Positions 42,201 through 52,327 of a stretch of 64,000 nt of DNA are shown here, in pieces. Numbering within the stretch: position 1 is the stretch's first letter; each line of letters starts with the position of its first letter. This stretch comes from VRUE01 sp963742535 (GTDB lineage Bacteria; Actinomycetota; Thermoleophilia; Solirubrobacterales; 70-9). The translations under genes were made by a program, and so were the position numbers. Under the pieces are notes generated by a model. The model searched no databases, had not been told where the DNA came from, and saw only the letters and a program-made list of their open reading frames with translations. The stretch covers positions 1,240,001 through 1,304,000 of the forward strand of contig CAVUMC010000002.1 of NCBI GenBank assembly GCA_963742535.1. Reading direction: 5' to 3'.

Positions 42201-43244
42201 GGCGGGATCGAATTCGGCCACGCCGAGGCGCTTGCCTTCGCCTCGCTGCTGACCGAGAGCGTCCACATTCGCCTTACCGGCCAGGACACCGAGCGTGGCA
42301 CCTTCTCCCATCGCCACCTCGTCCTGCACGACGAGAACACCGGCCTCGAATACTGCCCAATGCAAAACCTGAGCGAGGCCAGCGCCCCCTTTGAGCTCTA
42401 CAACAGCCCGCTCTCGGAGGCCGCCTGTCTCGGCTTCGAGTACGGCTACTCGGCGGCGATGCCCAACGCGCTGGTCCTCTGGGAGGCTCAATACGGCGAC
42501 TTCGCCAACGCCGGCCAGGTGATCATCGACAGCTTCATCGTCTCCGGCGAGGCCAAGTGGGGACAGACCAGCCGCCTCACCCTGCTGCTGCCGCACGGCT
42601 ACGAGGGTTCGGGACCGGAGCACTCCAGTGCCCGAATCGAGCGCTTCCTCGCGCTCGGCGCCGAGGGCAACATCCGCATCGCCAACCCGACCACCGCGGC
42701 CCAGTACTTCCACCTGCTGCGCCGCCAGGCGCTGATCCGCAAGCCGCGGCCGCTGATCGTCTTCACCCCCAAGGGCCTGCTCCGCCTCGATCGTGCCACC
42801 GCCACGCCGGAGGAACTGACCGAGGGCCACTTCCACTTCATCCTCGACGACCCGAAGGCCGTGGAGCGGCGCGAGAAGGTCGAGCGCCTCGTCCTCTGCA
42901 CGGGCAAGGTCTATTACGACCTCGACGGCAACGAACGTCGCGAGAGCGCCGAGAACGTCGCGATCGCCCGCGTCGAGCTGCTCTACCCCTTCGCCGACGA
43001 GCAGCTCAAGGGCGTCATCGCCGCCTACCCGAACTTGAAAGAGATCGTCTGGACCCAGGAGGAGCCGCGCAACATGGGCGCCTGGAAGGTGATGTCCCGT
43101 CGCCTGCCCGAGCTCGTCCCCGAGGGCGTCGAGCTCGGCTACGTCGGTCGCCCGACCCGCGCCAGCCCGGGCGAGGGCTACTCGGTCTCCCACGCCCGCG
43201 AGCAGGAACGCATCGTCCTCACCGCGCTGACACCCGGCGCTTAG
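39297..43244 (+). CDS. kgd: Multifunctional 2-oxoglutarate dehydrogenase E1-E2 fusion with lipoyl domain
   Basis: A 1315-residue single chain for the oxoglutarate step of the citric acid cycle. Order: lipoyl domain (residues 5-80, lipoylation Lys47 in STDKVDAE), Ala/Pro/Glu linker, peripheral subunit-binding domain (about 117-153, ATPMARRVAQENGVDLKS), E2 succinyltransferase core (about 185-400), then E1 from about 440 (LLKGYRTHGHLSARLDPLG, thiamine-site AHRGRLAVLAHNL and LLHGDAAFPGQGVVAE). The E2 motif reads YDHRVIQGAESG: the usual Asp before Gly is Gln, as I recall for mycobacterial Kgd. Mycobacterial/corynebacterial versions lack the lipoyl and subunit-binding parts, so this is the more complete form. 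ATG follows GGAGAAGAA. Confidence 0.95.
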   Translation: MAETATVQIAMPEMGESVTEGIVLEWHVAEGDFVNEGDTVVEVSTDKVDAEVPAPQAGVITKLLVSVDDEVPVGAPLAEMEPGEGSGEDSNGSAAPATDSTPPAAEIPATNGDDGVRATPMARRVAQENGVDLKSVSGSGPGAKVTKDDVLAAGNGGGPTAGEEKQLRGPAAMLAQAMDESREVPTATSFRTIAVDTLDAKRKALNAQLKERGMKVSFTHLVAWAIVQAAKEHPVMTRVFERRDEKPFAIENGPVNLGIAVDVERKDGSHSLMVPAIKGSQSLDFTGFHSYYEDLITKTRENKLTADDFQGTNISLTNPGGIGTVASVPRLMSGQSAIIATGSIAYPPEWKHATPERLRQIGVSKVMTLTSTYDHRVIQGAESGAFLRSIENLLQGENEFYESVAANLGLEAAPISAAHPASASAPPLGTASPSDASVTSAAPDEELLQAVQAATSLLKGYRTHGHLSARLDPLGSEPKGDPAIQPESLNLTPELMARVPASILRIGVPGETLLEALPRMREAYCGTIAYQFEHLSSHQQRTWLREMVETGAHRAPLAVEEKERLLMRLIDVFQFERFIEKAYLGQKIFTIEGLDVVVPMLDELIALAGRGGAEEVVFGMAHRGRLAVLAHNLGRSVESILAEFEGSKQIDQVKAVAGIPHGGTGDVKYHYGHQGVYETHDGEKIAVRLYPNPSHLEFVNPVVEGATRLIQSDFEGAEIEHKPTAAVPVLLHGDAAFPGQGVVAETLNLQALKGYATGGTIHVIQNNQVGFTTDPGDARSTPYAADMAKGFNVPIVHVNADDVEACSAAVRLAMAYRERFGRDIVIDVIGYRRYGHNETDEPAYTQPQAAAKIKAHPPVSEIYAKQLVEEGVLSEEGVEGVAKERHDEMSAALKDLRHKMELGDYEDPTVTTTSTGELDRSASPPVETAVSIEKLRVLNEALIEAPESFTIHRKLRKPFSKRLETLEHGGIEFGHAEALAFASLLTESVHIRLTGQDTERGTFSHRHLVLHDENTGLEYCPMQNLSEASAPFELYNSPLSEAACLGFEYGYSAAMPNALVLWEAQYGDFANAGQVIIDSFIVSGEAKWGQTSRLTLLLPHGYEGSGPEHSSARIERFLALGAEGNIRIANPTTAAQYFHLLRRQALIRKPRPLIVFTPKGLLRLDRATATPEELTEGHFHFILDDPKAVERREKVERLVLCTGKVYYDLDGNERRESAENVAIARVELLYPFADEQLKGVIAAYPNLKEIVWTQEEPRNMGAWKVMSRRLPELVPEGVELGYVGRPTRASPGEGYSVSHAREQERIVLTALTPGA

Positions 43245-43304
43245 CGCGCCGGATCAGAGCTGCATGGCGCGCAACGACGCGGATGTGCAACGGTTTTCTT
43301 GCGA

Positions 43305-43646
43305 ATGAGCAACCCACTCGGCAAGCCCGTCCCCGGACCCCTCTTCACCTGGGTCAAGTGGCTCTCCTGGATCGAGCTGGCGATCTTCAGCGGGCTGATC
43401 GTCTTCTGGCTCGTGCCCGGCTTCGATACCGAGACGATGCTCTTTGGCTGGGCGCACGGCCTGGGGTTCGTCCTGCTCTGCATCGTGATCTGGATTGCCT
43501 GCGGCAAGCGCCAGGCGCCCTACACACTGCTGGCCGCGACGCTGACCCCGGTCGGACCGGTTGGCAGCGTGATCGGCATCGAGCTGATCGAACGGAAGGG
43601 CTGGGGTGTTGCGGAATCCCCGCAAAGAATCGCGGAATCGCCGTAG
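43305..43646 (+). CDS. DUF3817 membrane protein
   Basis: A 113-residue integral membrane protein with three hydrophobic segments: WLSWIELAIFSGLIVFWLV, GWAHGLGFVLLCIVIWIACG and LLAATLTPVGPVGSVIGIEL. The WAHG histidine and the conserved Glu in WIELA are DUF3817 features. The function is unknown. ATG 43305 has no convincing ribosome site; a TTG at 43299 is in frame. It lies between the oxoglutarate dehydrogenase gene and a strong promoter for a candidate ncRNA. Confidence 0.82.
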   Translation: MSNPLGKPVPGPLFTWVKWLSWIELAIFSGLIVFWLVPGFDTETMLFGWAHGLGFVLLCIVIWIACGKRQAPYTLLAATLTPVGPVGSVIGIELIERKGWGVAESPQRIAESP

Positions 43647-43662
43647 ATCCGCTCAGGAAGCC

Positions 43663-43691
43663 TTGACCTGAACGGATCGAGGCTGTATAGC
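43663..43691 (+). promoter_or_regulatory. Strong sigma70-type promoter with no gene downstream
   Basis: TTGACC (43663-43668), 17 bases, TATAGC (43686-43691). It is the best -35/-10 match I found in the window. It faces the 3' end of aconitase across a region without a reading frame, implying a non-coding transcript that starts near 43698. Confidence 0.65.
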
Positions 43692-43696
43692 TAAAC

Positions 43697-43834
43697 CTTG
43701 ACTGTTCCTCTGAGCAGTCCCGTTTAGGGGAACGGCCGCGTCGGCATCCCTCCCTGGCTACCGACGCGCAGGTGCAGTGAGGGTCGCGCGGACCCCCCTG
43801 CCTCCCGCGGCCCTCCTGCGCCGCCTGCCTGTGA

Positions 43835-43850
<16 letters not shown>
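43697..43850 (+). ncRNA. Candidate 6C-like structured sRNA
   Basis: Downstream of the promoter are two stable hairpins with C-rich loops. Hairpin 1: CGCGTCGG (43737-43744) with CCGACGCG (43761-43768), loop with CCCTCCC. Hairpin 2: GCAG and GAGGGTCGCG (43774-43788) with CGCGGCCCTC and CTGC (43806-43819), one G-U pair and one bulge, loop containing CCCCCC (43793-43798). A last stem CCTGCG/CGCAGG (from 43815) precedes TTTC. Actinobacterial 6C RNAs are known for two hairpins whose loops carry C runs, used to block ribosome sites. The RNA overlaps the antisense of the aconitase end. The 3' end is approximate. Confidence 0.5.
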
Positions 43851-46642
<2,792 letters not shown>

Positions 46643-46649
46643 CGACTCC

Positions 46650-46655
46650 ATCCTA
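46650..46655 (-). promoter_or_regulatory. Leaderless -10 element for aconitase
   Basis: TAGGAT on the minus strand, 7 bases before ATG 46642. It covers the other possible ATG at 46651, which would then be promoter sequence. Confidence 0.45.
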
Positions 46656-46666
46656 GAGATGGATGC

Positions 46667-47467
46667 TCAGCGCTTGTCGTGCTGGCCTTCGACGACGCTC
46701 TCGGCGGCTTTTTTGCCGAAACTGCCACTGGCGAACTTGACCGAGATCGCGGGGCTCGTGAGAGCGAAGTGGGCGAGCACGCGCTGGCGCACCGGCGCCA
46801 CGGTTATCTCCGCCTTGTTCTGCGTAATCGCCTTGATGACCGCGTCAGCAACCTGCTGGGGTGAGCCGGTTCCCAGTCCAGGAATCGGCTTGGCACCGGA
46901 GTCCGCGTACATGCCGGCTTCCCGAATCGTCCCCGGAGAGACGAGGGAAACCCCGACGCCGAGCGGATTGAGATCGGTGCGCAGGCTGAAGGCGAAGCCG
47001 CGCAGACCGAACTTGGTCGCGGCGTAGATCGAAGAGAGCGGTGCCGGCGACTTACCCGAGAGCGAGGAGATGAAGACCATGTGCCCCTCCCCCCGCTCGA
47101 TCATCCGCTGCTCCAGCGCCCGGGCGAGGAACATCGGCGCCTCGAGATTGACTCGTAGCGCTTTCTCCAACTGCTCACTGCTGTATTCGGGCAGGCGCCC
47201 GGAGCCAGGCAGGCCGGCGTTGGCGACGAGGATGTCGATATCCCCCGCCTCGGCGGCGAGCTTCTCCGCTGCGCCGGGCTCGCCCAGGTCGGTCGCGACA
47301 GCGCGATGCCCGTCCCCCGGCAGTTCACCGACCAGCGCCTGGAGCGCCTCGGCCTTACGGCCGCTCAACACCAGCTTGGCCCCGCGTTTGGCCAGCGCCG
47401 CCGCGGTCGCGCGGCCGAGACCACCGGTGGCACCCGTCAGCAGCACCGTCTTCCCCGCAAGTTCCAT
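46667..47467 (-). CDS. SDR-family oxidoreductase
   Basis: A 266-residue classical short-chain dehydrogenase. The cofactor loop is VLLTGATGGLGRATAAAL, then LVANAGLPGSG, and the catalytic Ser-Tyr-Lys set is in VFISSLSGKSP and YAATKFGLRGFAFSL. The C-terminus (AHFALTSPAISVKFASGSFG) is longer and may touch the membrane. The substrate is unknown. It lies upstream of aconitase in the same direction with 24 bases between, but aconitase seems to have its own promoter. Confidence 0.88.
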   Translation of the reverse strand: MELAGKTVLLTGATGGLGRATAAALAKRGAKLVLSGRKAEALQALVGELPGDGHRAVATDLGEPGAAEKLAAEAGDIDILVANAGLPGSGRLPEYSSEQLEKALRVNLEAPMFLARALEQRMIERGEGHMVFISSLSGKSPAPLSSIYAATKFGLRGFAFSLRTDLNPLGVGVSLVSPGTIREAGMYADSGAKPIPGLGTGSPQQVADAVIKAITQNKAEITVAPVRQRVLAHFALTSPAISVKFASGSFGKKAAESVVEGQHDKR

Positions 47468-47566
47468 CGCAGCGCGCAAGCTACCACCGGATACGTCGAA
47501 ACAACCCAAAGTGCAGCGGATCTGGGAAATATTTGTGTTTCATGAGCAAGCGGCCGACGGATCGTC

Positions 47567-47572
47567 TAGACT
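47567..47572 (+). promoter_or_regulatory. -10 element for the riboswitch transcript
   Basis: TAGACT would place the transcript start near 47579, about 12 bases before the first riboswitch helix. The -35 is not clear. Confidence 0.4.
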
Positions 47573-47589
47573 GCCGCCCTTCGAAATAA

Positions 47590-47724
47590 CCGAAACGCCT
47601 AATCCCGCTGAGCCAGAGGCAACGCGGGAGCGGGGGAACCACGTTTTCGGGGCTAACTCGCCCATCTGGGCGGGGGCGCAGGCTCCTTTCGCGCCAGCCC
47701 GACAGCTAACCCCGTAGGCCGACG
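47590..47724 (+). promoter_or_regulatory. Cyclic di-AMP riboswitch (ydaO-type)
   Basis: Hallmark conserved blocks are present in order: CGCCTAATC (from 47596), GAGCGGGGGAACCA (about 47629-47641), GGGCTAAC (47650), and the diagnostic GACAGCTAACCCCGTAGGC (47701-47719), whose end pairs with the first block. The AAGGAG of the next gene follows 5 bases later. In actinobacteria this RNA commonly turns off cell-wall hydrolase genes when c-di-AMP is high, which fits the gene here. Confidence 0.92.
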
Positions 47725-47736
47725 AAGGAGATCGGT

Positions 47737-48294
47737 TTGCGCACCAATTGGCATAAGTTCAAGCTAGGCATAGCCATTTCCGCGATATTCGCGGCTCTGG
47801 CGATGATCCCGGCCACAGCATCCGCCGAATGCGGCGGAGGCGGTCTCTCGGCTGCCACGACAGACATCTGTACCCCGACCGCGAAAGCGCGTCTACTCAG
47901 CAACGGCATGCTGGTGCCACCGAAGTCGGCGCCACTGCAGGTCAAGCAGGTAATCGCCGCGGCCAACAAAATCCGCACCAAGCCCTACATTTGGGGCGGC
48001 GGCCACGCTCGCTGGCAGGACGCGGGCTATGACTGCTCCGGCTCGGTCAGCTACGCGCTGCACGGTGGTGAATTCCTCGAAAGCCCGATGCCTTCGGGCC
48101 CGATGGCCAAGTGGGGACTTGCCGGCCTCGGTCGTTGGATCACCGTCTACACGAACCCCGGCCACGCCTACGCGGTCATCGCCGGCTATCGCTGGGACAC
48201 CTCCGGCGACGGCGCCGGCGAAACCGGGCCGCGCTGGCACGAAGACCTGCGTGACAACGTCGGCTTCGTTGCTCGCCACCCCGAAGGTTTTTAG
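47737..48294 (+). CDS. Secreted NlpC/P60-like cell-wall hydrolase
   Basis: A 185-residue exported protein. The signal peptide is LGIAISAIFAALAMIPATAS followed by AEC. The catalytic domain has KPYIWGGGHARWQDAGYDCS with the likely nucleophile Cys100, and NPGHAYAVIAGYRWDT with the likely His143. These fit a cysteine peptidase that cuts peptidoglycan stem peptides. The TTG start follows AAGGAG at 7-base spacing. Expression is controlled by the c-di-AMP riboswitch upstream, a turgor or potassium-linked signal, and a terminator ends the unit. Confidence 0.88.
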   Translation: MRTNWHKFKLGIAISAIFAALAMIPATASAECGGGGLSAATTDICTPTAKARLLSNGMLVPPKSAPLQVKQVIAAANKIRTKPYIWGGGHARWQDAGYDCSGSVSYALHGGEFLESPMPSGPMAKWGLAGLGRWITVYTNPGHAYAVIAGYRWDTSGDGAGETGPRWHEDLRDNVGFVARHPEGF

Positions 48295-48319
48295 TTAGAC
48301 CCACGCCTGAGACGTACTC

Positions 48320-48350
48320 CGCCCCGGCCAACTGGCCGGGGCGAGTTTGT
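48320..48350 (+). terminator. Intrinsic terminator after the NlpC/P60-like gene
   Basis: CGCCCCGGCC (48320-48329) pairs with GGCCGGGGCG (48334-48343) around a 4-base loop, then AGTTTGTCCTT. A strong stem with a short, imperfect T-tract. Confidence 0.75.
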
Positions 48351-48352
48351 CC

Positions 48353-48380
48353 TTGCTTTCCTGAACTGCTCGGATAACTT
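48353..48380 (+). promoter_or_regulatory. Promoter of the polyamine-type ABC operon
   Basis: TTGCTT (48353-48358), 16 bases, TAACTT (48375-48380), immediately after the terminator hairpin. Transcription would begin near 48387, leaving a leader of under 25 bases with no ribosome site. Confidence 0.5.
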
Positions 48381-48410
48381 TGCCGTGTAGCCGCTCCACC
48401 TGACATCCGC

Positions 48411-49415
48411 TTGGCCGGTCTCTCCAAGCGCTACGGAGAGGTGGTTGCGGTTGCCGGCATTGACCTCGAAGTACAACAGGGCGAGTTCTTCACGATGCTC
48501 GGCCCCTCGGGATCGGGCAAGACGACGACGCTGCGCATGATCGCCGGCTTCGAGGATCCCAGCGAGGGGACAATCGAGCTGGCAGGGCGGGACGTCAACG
48601 GAATCCCGCCCTACGACCGCGCCGTCAACACCGTCTTCCAGGACTACGCCCTCTTTCCCCACATGACGGTGGGCGAGAACGTCGCCTACGGCCTGCGCAT
48701 CGCCGGTGTGGCCAAGGCGGAGCGGGCCAAGCGCCGCGACGAGGCGCTGGAGATGGTGCGCCTGCCGGGCTACGGCGATCGCCGCCCGGGCGAGCTCTCC
48801 GGCGGCCAGCGTCAGCGGGTCGCCCTGGCGCGGGCGATCGTCAACCGGCCCAAGGTACTGCTGCTCGACGAGCCGCTCGGAGCGCTCGACCTGAAGCTGC
48901 GCGAGCAGATGCAGGTCGAGCTGAAGGCGATCCAGGGCGAGGTCGGCATCACCTTCGTCTACGTCACCCATGATCAGGACGAGGCGCTGACGATGAGCGA
49001 CCGTATCGCCGTCTTCAACGAAGGAAAGATCGAGCAGGTGAGCCCGCCGGTCGAGCTCTACGAGCAGCCCGCAACCGAGTTCGTCGCCGGCTTTGTCGGC
49101 GTCTCCAACCTGCTCGAGCGCGACGGCTCACGCTTCACGATCCGCCCCGAGAAGGTCCAGCTCCTCGATTCGGCGACGACGCCGAACGGGCTGCGGACCG
49201 AGCGCGGCCGCATCGCCGACGTCGCCTACGCCGGCATGGTCACCCGCTACACGGTCGCACTCGACGCGGGGGGAGAACTTCAGGTGATACGCCAGAACGT
49301 GGAGGGATCGTCGGCTGACGTGACCTCCGAACAAGGGAGAGAGGTAATCGTGGGTTGGCGCCCGGAGCACACGGTCGCCGTCCGTGGCAGTTCTACAGAG
49401 GAGGAATCATCGTGA
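48411..49415 (+). CDS. potA: ABC transporter ATP-binding protein, spermidine/putrescine type
   Basis: A 334-residue ATPase that energises the importer. Walker A is LGPSGSGKTTTLRMI, the signature is LSGGQRQRVALARAI, Walker B is VLLLDEPLGALD, and the H loop is VYVTHDQDEAL. The C-terminal TOBE domain (RFTIRPEKVQLL) fits PotA. The start is odd: TTG 48411 gives a protein lacking the usual first residues, while the in-frame codons just before it (GAC ATC CGC TTG) read like the normal N-terminus but contain no standard start back to the stop at 48375. The stop overlaps the next start (GTGA). Confidence 0.92.
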   Translation: MAGLSKRYGEVVAVAGIDLEVQQGEFFTMLGPSGSGKTTTLRMIAGFEDPSEGTIELAGRDVNGIPPYDRAVNTVFQDYALFPHMTVGENVAYGLRIAGVAKAERAKRRDEALEMVRLPGYGDRRPGELSGGQRQRVALARAIVNRPKVLLLDEPLGALDLKLREQMQVELKAIQGEVGITFVYVTHDQDEALTMSDRIAVFNEGKIEQVSPPVELYEQPATEFVAGFVGVSNLLERDGSRFTIRPEKVQLLDSATTPNGLRTERGRIADVAYAGMVTRYTVALDAGGELQVIRQNVEGSSADVTSEQGREVIVGWRPEHTVAVRGSSTEEESS

Positions 49416-50602
49416 GAACGCAACATGCAAACACCGCGCGGACAGCGTGGCTGATCATCGGAGGCCTGCTGGCAGTGATGCTCCTGTTTGCCGGTTGCGG
49501 CTCCAGCGACGACAGCAGCTCGTCCGGCGAAGAAATGAAGAAGCTGGGCAAGGGCGAGGGGCAGGTCAACCTGATCTCGTGGGCCGGCTACGTCGAACCG
49601 CCATGGGTCAAGCCCTTCGAACAGAAGACCGGCTGCAAGGTCAACAACAAGGTCGCCGGGACCTCCGACGAAATGGTCTCGCTGATGCGAACGGGCGAAT
49701 ACGACGGGGTCTCCGCCTCAGGCAACGCGACCGCCCGCCTGGTTGAAGGCGGCGACGTCGACCCGGTCAACGTCAGCCTCGTGCCCAACTACAAGACCGT
49801 CTTCGCCGATCTCAAGGGCCAGCCGTACAACACCTTCGACGGCAAGCCCTACGGGATTCCCCACGGCCGCGGCGCGAACCTGCTGATGTGGAATTCGAAT
49901 GAAATCAAGCCGGCGCCGAAGTCATGGAACGTCACGCTTGATCCGAAAGTCGCCGCGAAGAACAAGGGAAAGATCAGCCAGTACGACGATCCGATGTCGA
50001 TCGCGGAAGCGGCGGTCTACCTGAAGGCGCACAGTCCCGACCTCGGGATCGAAGATCCCTACGAGCTGAACGAAGAACAGTTCGAAGCAGCCGTGGAAAT
50101 GATGAAGGAACAGCGGCCGCTGGTCGGCGAATACTGGTCGGAAGCCGAAAAGCAGATCTCATCCTTTGCCGGTGGCGACATTGATGTCGGCACGACGTGG
50201 CAGTACCAGTACTTCGCGCTGAAGGAAGAAGGCAAGCCGGTGGCGGCGAGCCCGGCGAGCCAGGGCTTCCTGCCGGAAGAGGGCGCGACGGGATGGTCCG
50301 ACACCTGGATGATCAGCTCGGAAGCCGAACATCCCAACTGCATGTACATGTGGATGAACTGGATCATCGAACCGCAGGCGAACGCTGAAGTAGCGGAATA
50401 CTTCGGCGAGGCTCCCGCCCAGGAAAAGGCCTGCGAAAAAACCGAAAACCCGAACTTCTGCTCCGAATACCACGCGGAAGAACCGGGTTTCTGGAAGCGC
50501 GTCTACTACTGGAAGACCCCACTTGCCGATTGCGGCAACGGGTCCGAAGACTGTAAGGACTACAACGATTGGGTCCAGGCCTGGACCTCGATCAAGGGTT
50601 GA
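49412..50602 (+). CDS. potD: ABC transporter substrate-binding lipoprotein, PotD-like
   Basis: A 396-residue extracellular lipoprotein. The lipobox is LLFAGC, with the cysteine at about residue 29, after the helix LIIGGLLAVMLLFAG. The mature part shows NLISWAGYVEPPWVKPFEQK and YGIPHGRGANLLMWN, as in spermidine/putrescine and related amine-binding proteins. The C-terminal part has four extra cysteines (CEKTENPNFC and CGNGSEDC). The start is GTG after GAGGAGG. Codon use differs from its neighbours: GAA is strongly preferred over GAG. The exact ligand cannot be read. Confidence 0.9.
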   Translation: MRTQHANTARTAWLIIGGLLAVMLLFAGCGSSDDSSSSGEEMKKLGKGEGQVNLISWAGYVEPPWVKPFEQKTGCKVNNKVAGTSDEMVSLMRTGEYDGVSASGNATARLVEGGDVDPVNVSLVPNYKTVFADLKGQPYNTFDGKPYGIPHGRGANLLMWNSNEIKPAPKSWNVTLDPKVAAKNKGKISQYDDPMSIAEAAVYLKAHSPDLGIEDPYELNEEQFEAAVEMMKEQRPLVGEYWSEAEKQISSFAGGDIDVGTTWQYQYFALKEEGKPVAASPASQGFLPEEGATGWSDTWMISSEAEHPNCMYMWMNWIIEPQANAEVAEYFGEAPAQEKACEKTENPNFCSEYHAEEPGFWKRVYYWKTPLADCGNGSEDCKDYNDWVQAWTSIKG

Positions 50603-51453
50603 GCCACCGGCTCGCCAATCTGTTTCACGGGCGCCCCCGCCTTCAGGTGGGGGCGCTCTTGGCGGGCCCGGTCGGCTGGCTGGTCGTCGGCTACCTGGGC
50701 TCGCTCGCCCTCCTTCTGATCGCCTCGCTGTGGTCGGTCAACGCGGTCAGCGGCGAGCTCGTAAAAAACCTCAGCTTCGAAAACTTCGAAACGCTGTTCA
50801 ACGAACCGGTCTACCGGACCATCGTCGTGCGCACGGTGGTGATCGCGGCGCTGGTGACGGTTACCGACGCAATCCTTGCCTTCCCGATCGCCTTCTACAT
50901 GGCCAAGGTGGCAAGCAGCCGGGGTAAGGCGATCCTCGTCGTCGCCGTGCTGATCCCGCTCTGGTCCAGCTACCTGGTCAAGGTCCTCTCCTGGCGCAAC
51001 ATGCTCTCCGGCGGCGGGCTGATCGACTGGATCCTGGAACCGATCGGGCTCAGCGGCCCCGGCTACGGCAATACCGCCGTCTGGCTGGTGATGAGCTACC
51101 TCTGGCTGCCGTACATGATCCTGCCGATCTTCGCCGGGCTGGAGCGCATCCCCAACTCGCTGATCAGCGCCTCTGAGGACCTCGGCGCCTCGCCCTTCAC
51201 CACCTTCCGCCGGGTGATCCTGCCGCTCACCTTCCCGGCCGTCGTCGCCGGCTCGATCTTCACCTTCGCCCTCACCCTCGGCGACTACATCACCCCGAAG
51301 CTGGTCTCCAACAACCAGTTCATCGGCAACGTCGTCTTCAACAACATCTCCAACAACCTGCCCTTCGCCGCGGCGCTGGCGTTGGTCCCGATCGTGGTGA
51401 TGATCGGCTACCTGCTCGTCGCGCGAAAGCTCGGCGCCTTCGAGCACATATAG
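50599..51453 (+). CDS. potB: ABC transporter permease, PotB-like
   Basis: A 284-residue permease of six helices. The coupling EAA-type loop, which contacts the ATPase, is ISASEDLGASPFTTFRRVIL followed by PLTFP. Other features are the first helix VGWLVVGYLGSLALLLIASL and the FALTLGDYITPKLV loop common to PotB/PotH. It starts with TTG overlapping the potD stop (TTGA). It works with the next permease as a heterodimer. Confidence 0.93.
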   Translation: MSHRLANLFHGRPRLQVGALLAGPVGWLVVGYLGSLALLLIASLWSVNAVSGELVKNLSFENFETLFNEPVYRTIVVRTVVIAALVTVTDAILAFPIAFYMAKVASSRGKAILVVAVLIPLWSSYLVKVLSWRNMLSGGGLIDWILEPIGLSGPGYGNTAVWLVMSYLWLPYMILPIFAGLERIPNSLISASEDLGASPFTTFRRVILPLTFPAVVAGSIFTFALTLGDYITPKLVSNNQFIGNVVFNNISNNLPFAAALALVPIVVMIGYLLVARKLGAFEHI

Positions 51454-51460
51454 GAAGGCG

Positions 51461-52327
51461 ATGCGGCTCTCGAAGAGATCCAGGGTTCTGCTGCGCGTCG
51501 CGGTTGGCGTCGGGCTGGCCTTCATCTATATCCCGCTGCTGGTGCTCGCGGTCTACGCCTTCAACTCGAGCAAGATCCTCGAATGGCCGCCGCCCAGCCT
51601 GACCTTCGAATGGTTCCCCAAGGCGATCGAAAGCACGGCCAAGGATGCCTTCTGGACCTCGATCAAGGTCGGGCTTGTCGCCACCGCGATCGCCCTGGTG
51701 CTGGGCACACTCGCCTCACTCGCGGTCGCGCGGCACCGCTTCTTCGGCCGCGAGACGATCTCCTTCCTCGTCGTCCTGCCGATCGCCCTGCCCGGGATCG
51801 TTACCGGCGTCGCGCTCAACAACACCTTCACCCAGGTGCTCGGCATCGACCTCTCGCTGTTCACGGTGATCATCGCCCACGCCACCTTCTGCATCGTCGT
51901 CGTCTACAACAACTCGATCGCGCGCCTGCGCCGGATGTCCTCCTCATTCGAGGAGGCCTCAGCCGACCTCGGCGCCAACACCTGGCAGACGTTCCGCCAC
52001 GTCACCCTGCCCAACATGCGCTCGGCCCTGGGCGCCGGCGGCCTGCTCGCCTTCGGCCTCTCCTTCGACGAGATCATCGTCACCACGTTCACGATCGGCG
52101 CCGGCGAACAGACCCTCCCCTACTGGATCTACAGCAACCTCTTCCGCGCCCAGCAGCGACCGATCGTCAACGCCGTCGCCGTGATCGTCGTTCTGATCTC
52201 GATCATCCCCGTCTACCTCGCCTACCGCCTCACCCGCGAGGAAGGCGGGCTCGCCGCGGCCCGTGGCGGGGGCGGCAAACGCATCGAGGGTGGCGGCGTC
52301 GAGACCGGGGCAACCGCGGTCCCCTAA
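51461..52327 (+). CDS. potC: ABC transporter permease, PotC-like
   Basis: A 288-residue permease with helices such as VAVGVGLAFIYIPLLVLAVY and a coupling loop EEASADLGANTWQTFRHVTL followed by PNMR. FGLSFDEIIVTTFTIGAGEQ is the usual PotC region. It is followed by a Gly-rich tail. The ATG at 51461 lies 7 bases past the potB stop, preceded by GGAAGG. The 3' end overlaps the convergent secreted-protein operon by four bases, so the two transcripts meet tail to tail. Confidence 0.93.
   Translation: MRLSKRSRVLLRVAVGVGLAFIYIPLLVLAVYAFNSSKILEWPPPSLTFEWFPKAIESTAKDAFWTSIKVGLVATAIALVLGTLASLAVARHRFFGRETISFLVVLPIALPGIVTGVALNNTFTQVLGIDLSLFTVIIAHATFCIVVVYNNSIARLRRMSSSFEEASADLGANTWQTFRHVTLPNMRSALGAGGLLAFGLSFDEIIVTTFTIGAGEQTLPYWIYSNLFRAQQRPIVNAVAVIVVLISIIPVYLAYRLTREEGGLAAARGGGGKRIEGGGVETGATAVP

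Noticed and set aside
41484..43193. 569-codon minus-strand frame inside the oxoglutarate dehydrogenase gene
   Set aside because: Shadow frame; the E1 motifs on the plus strand are unambiguous.
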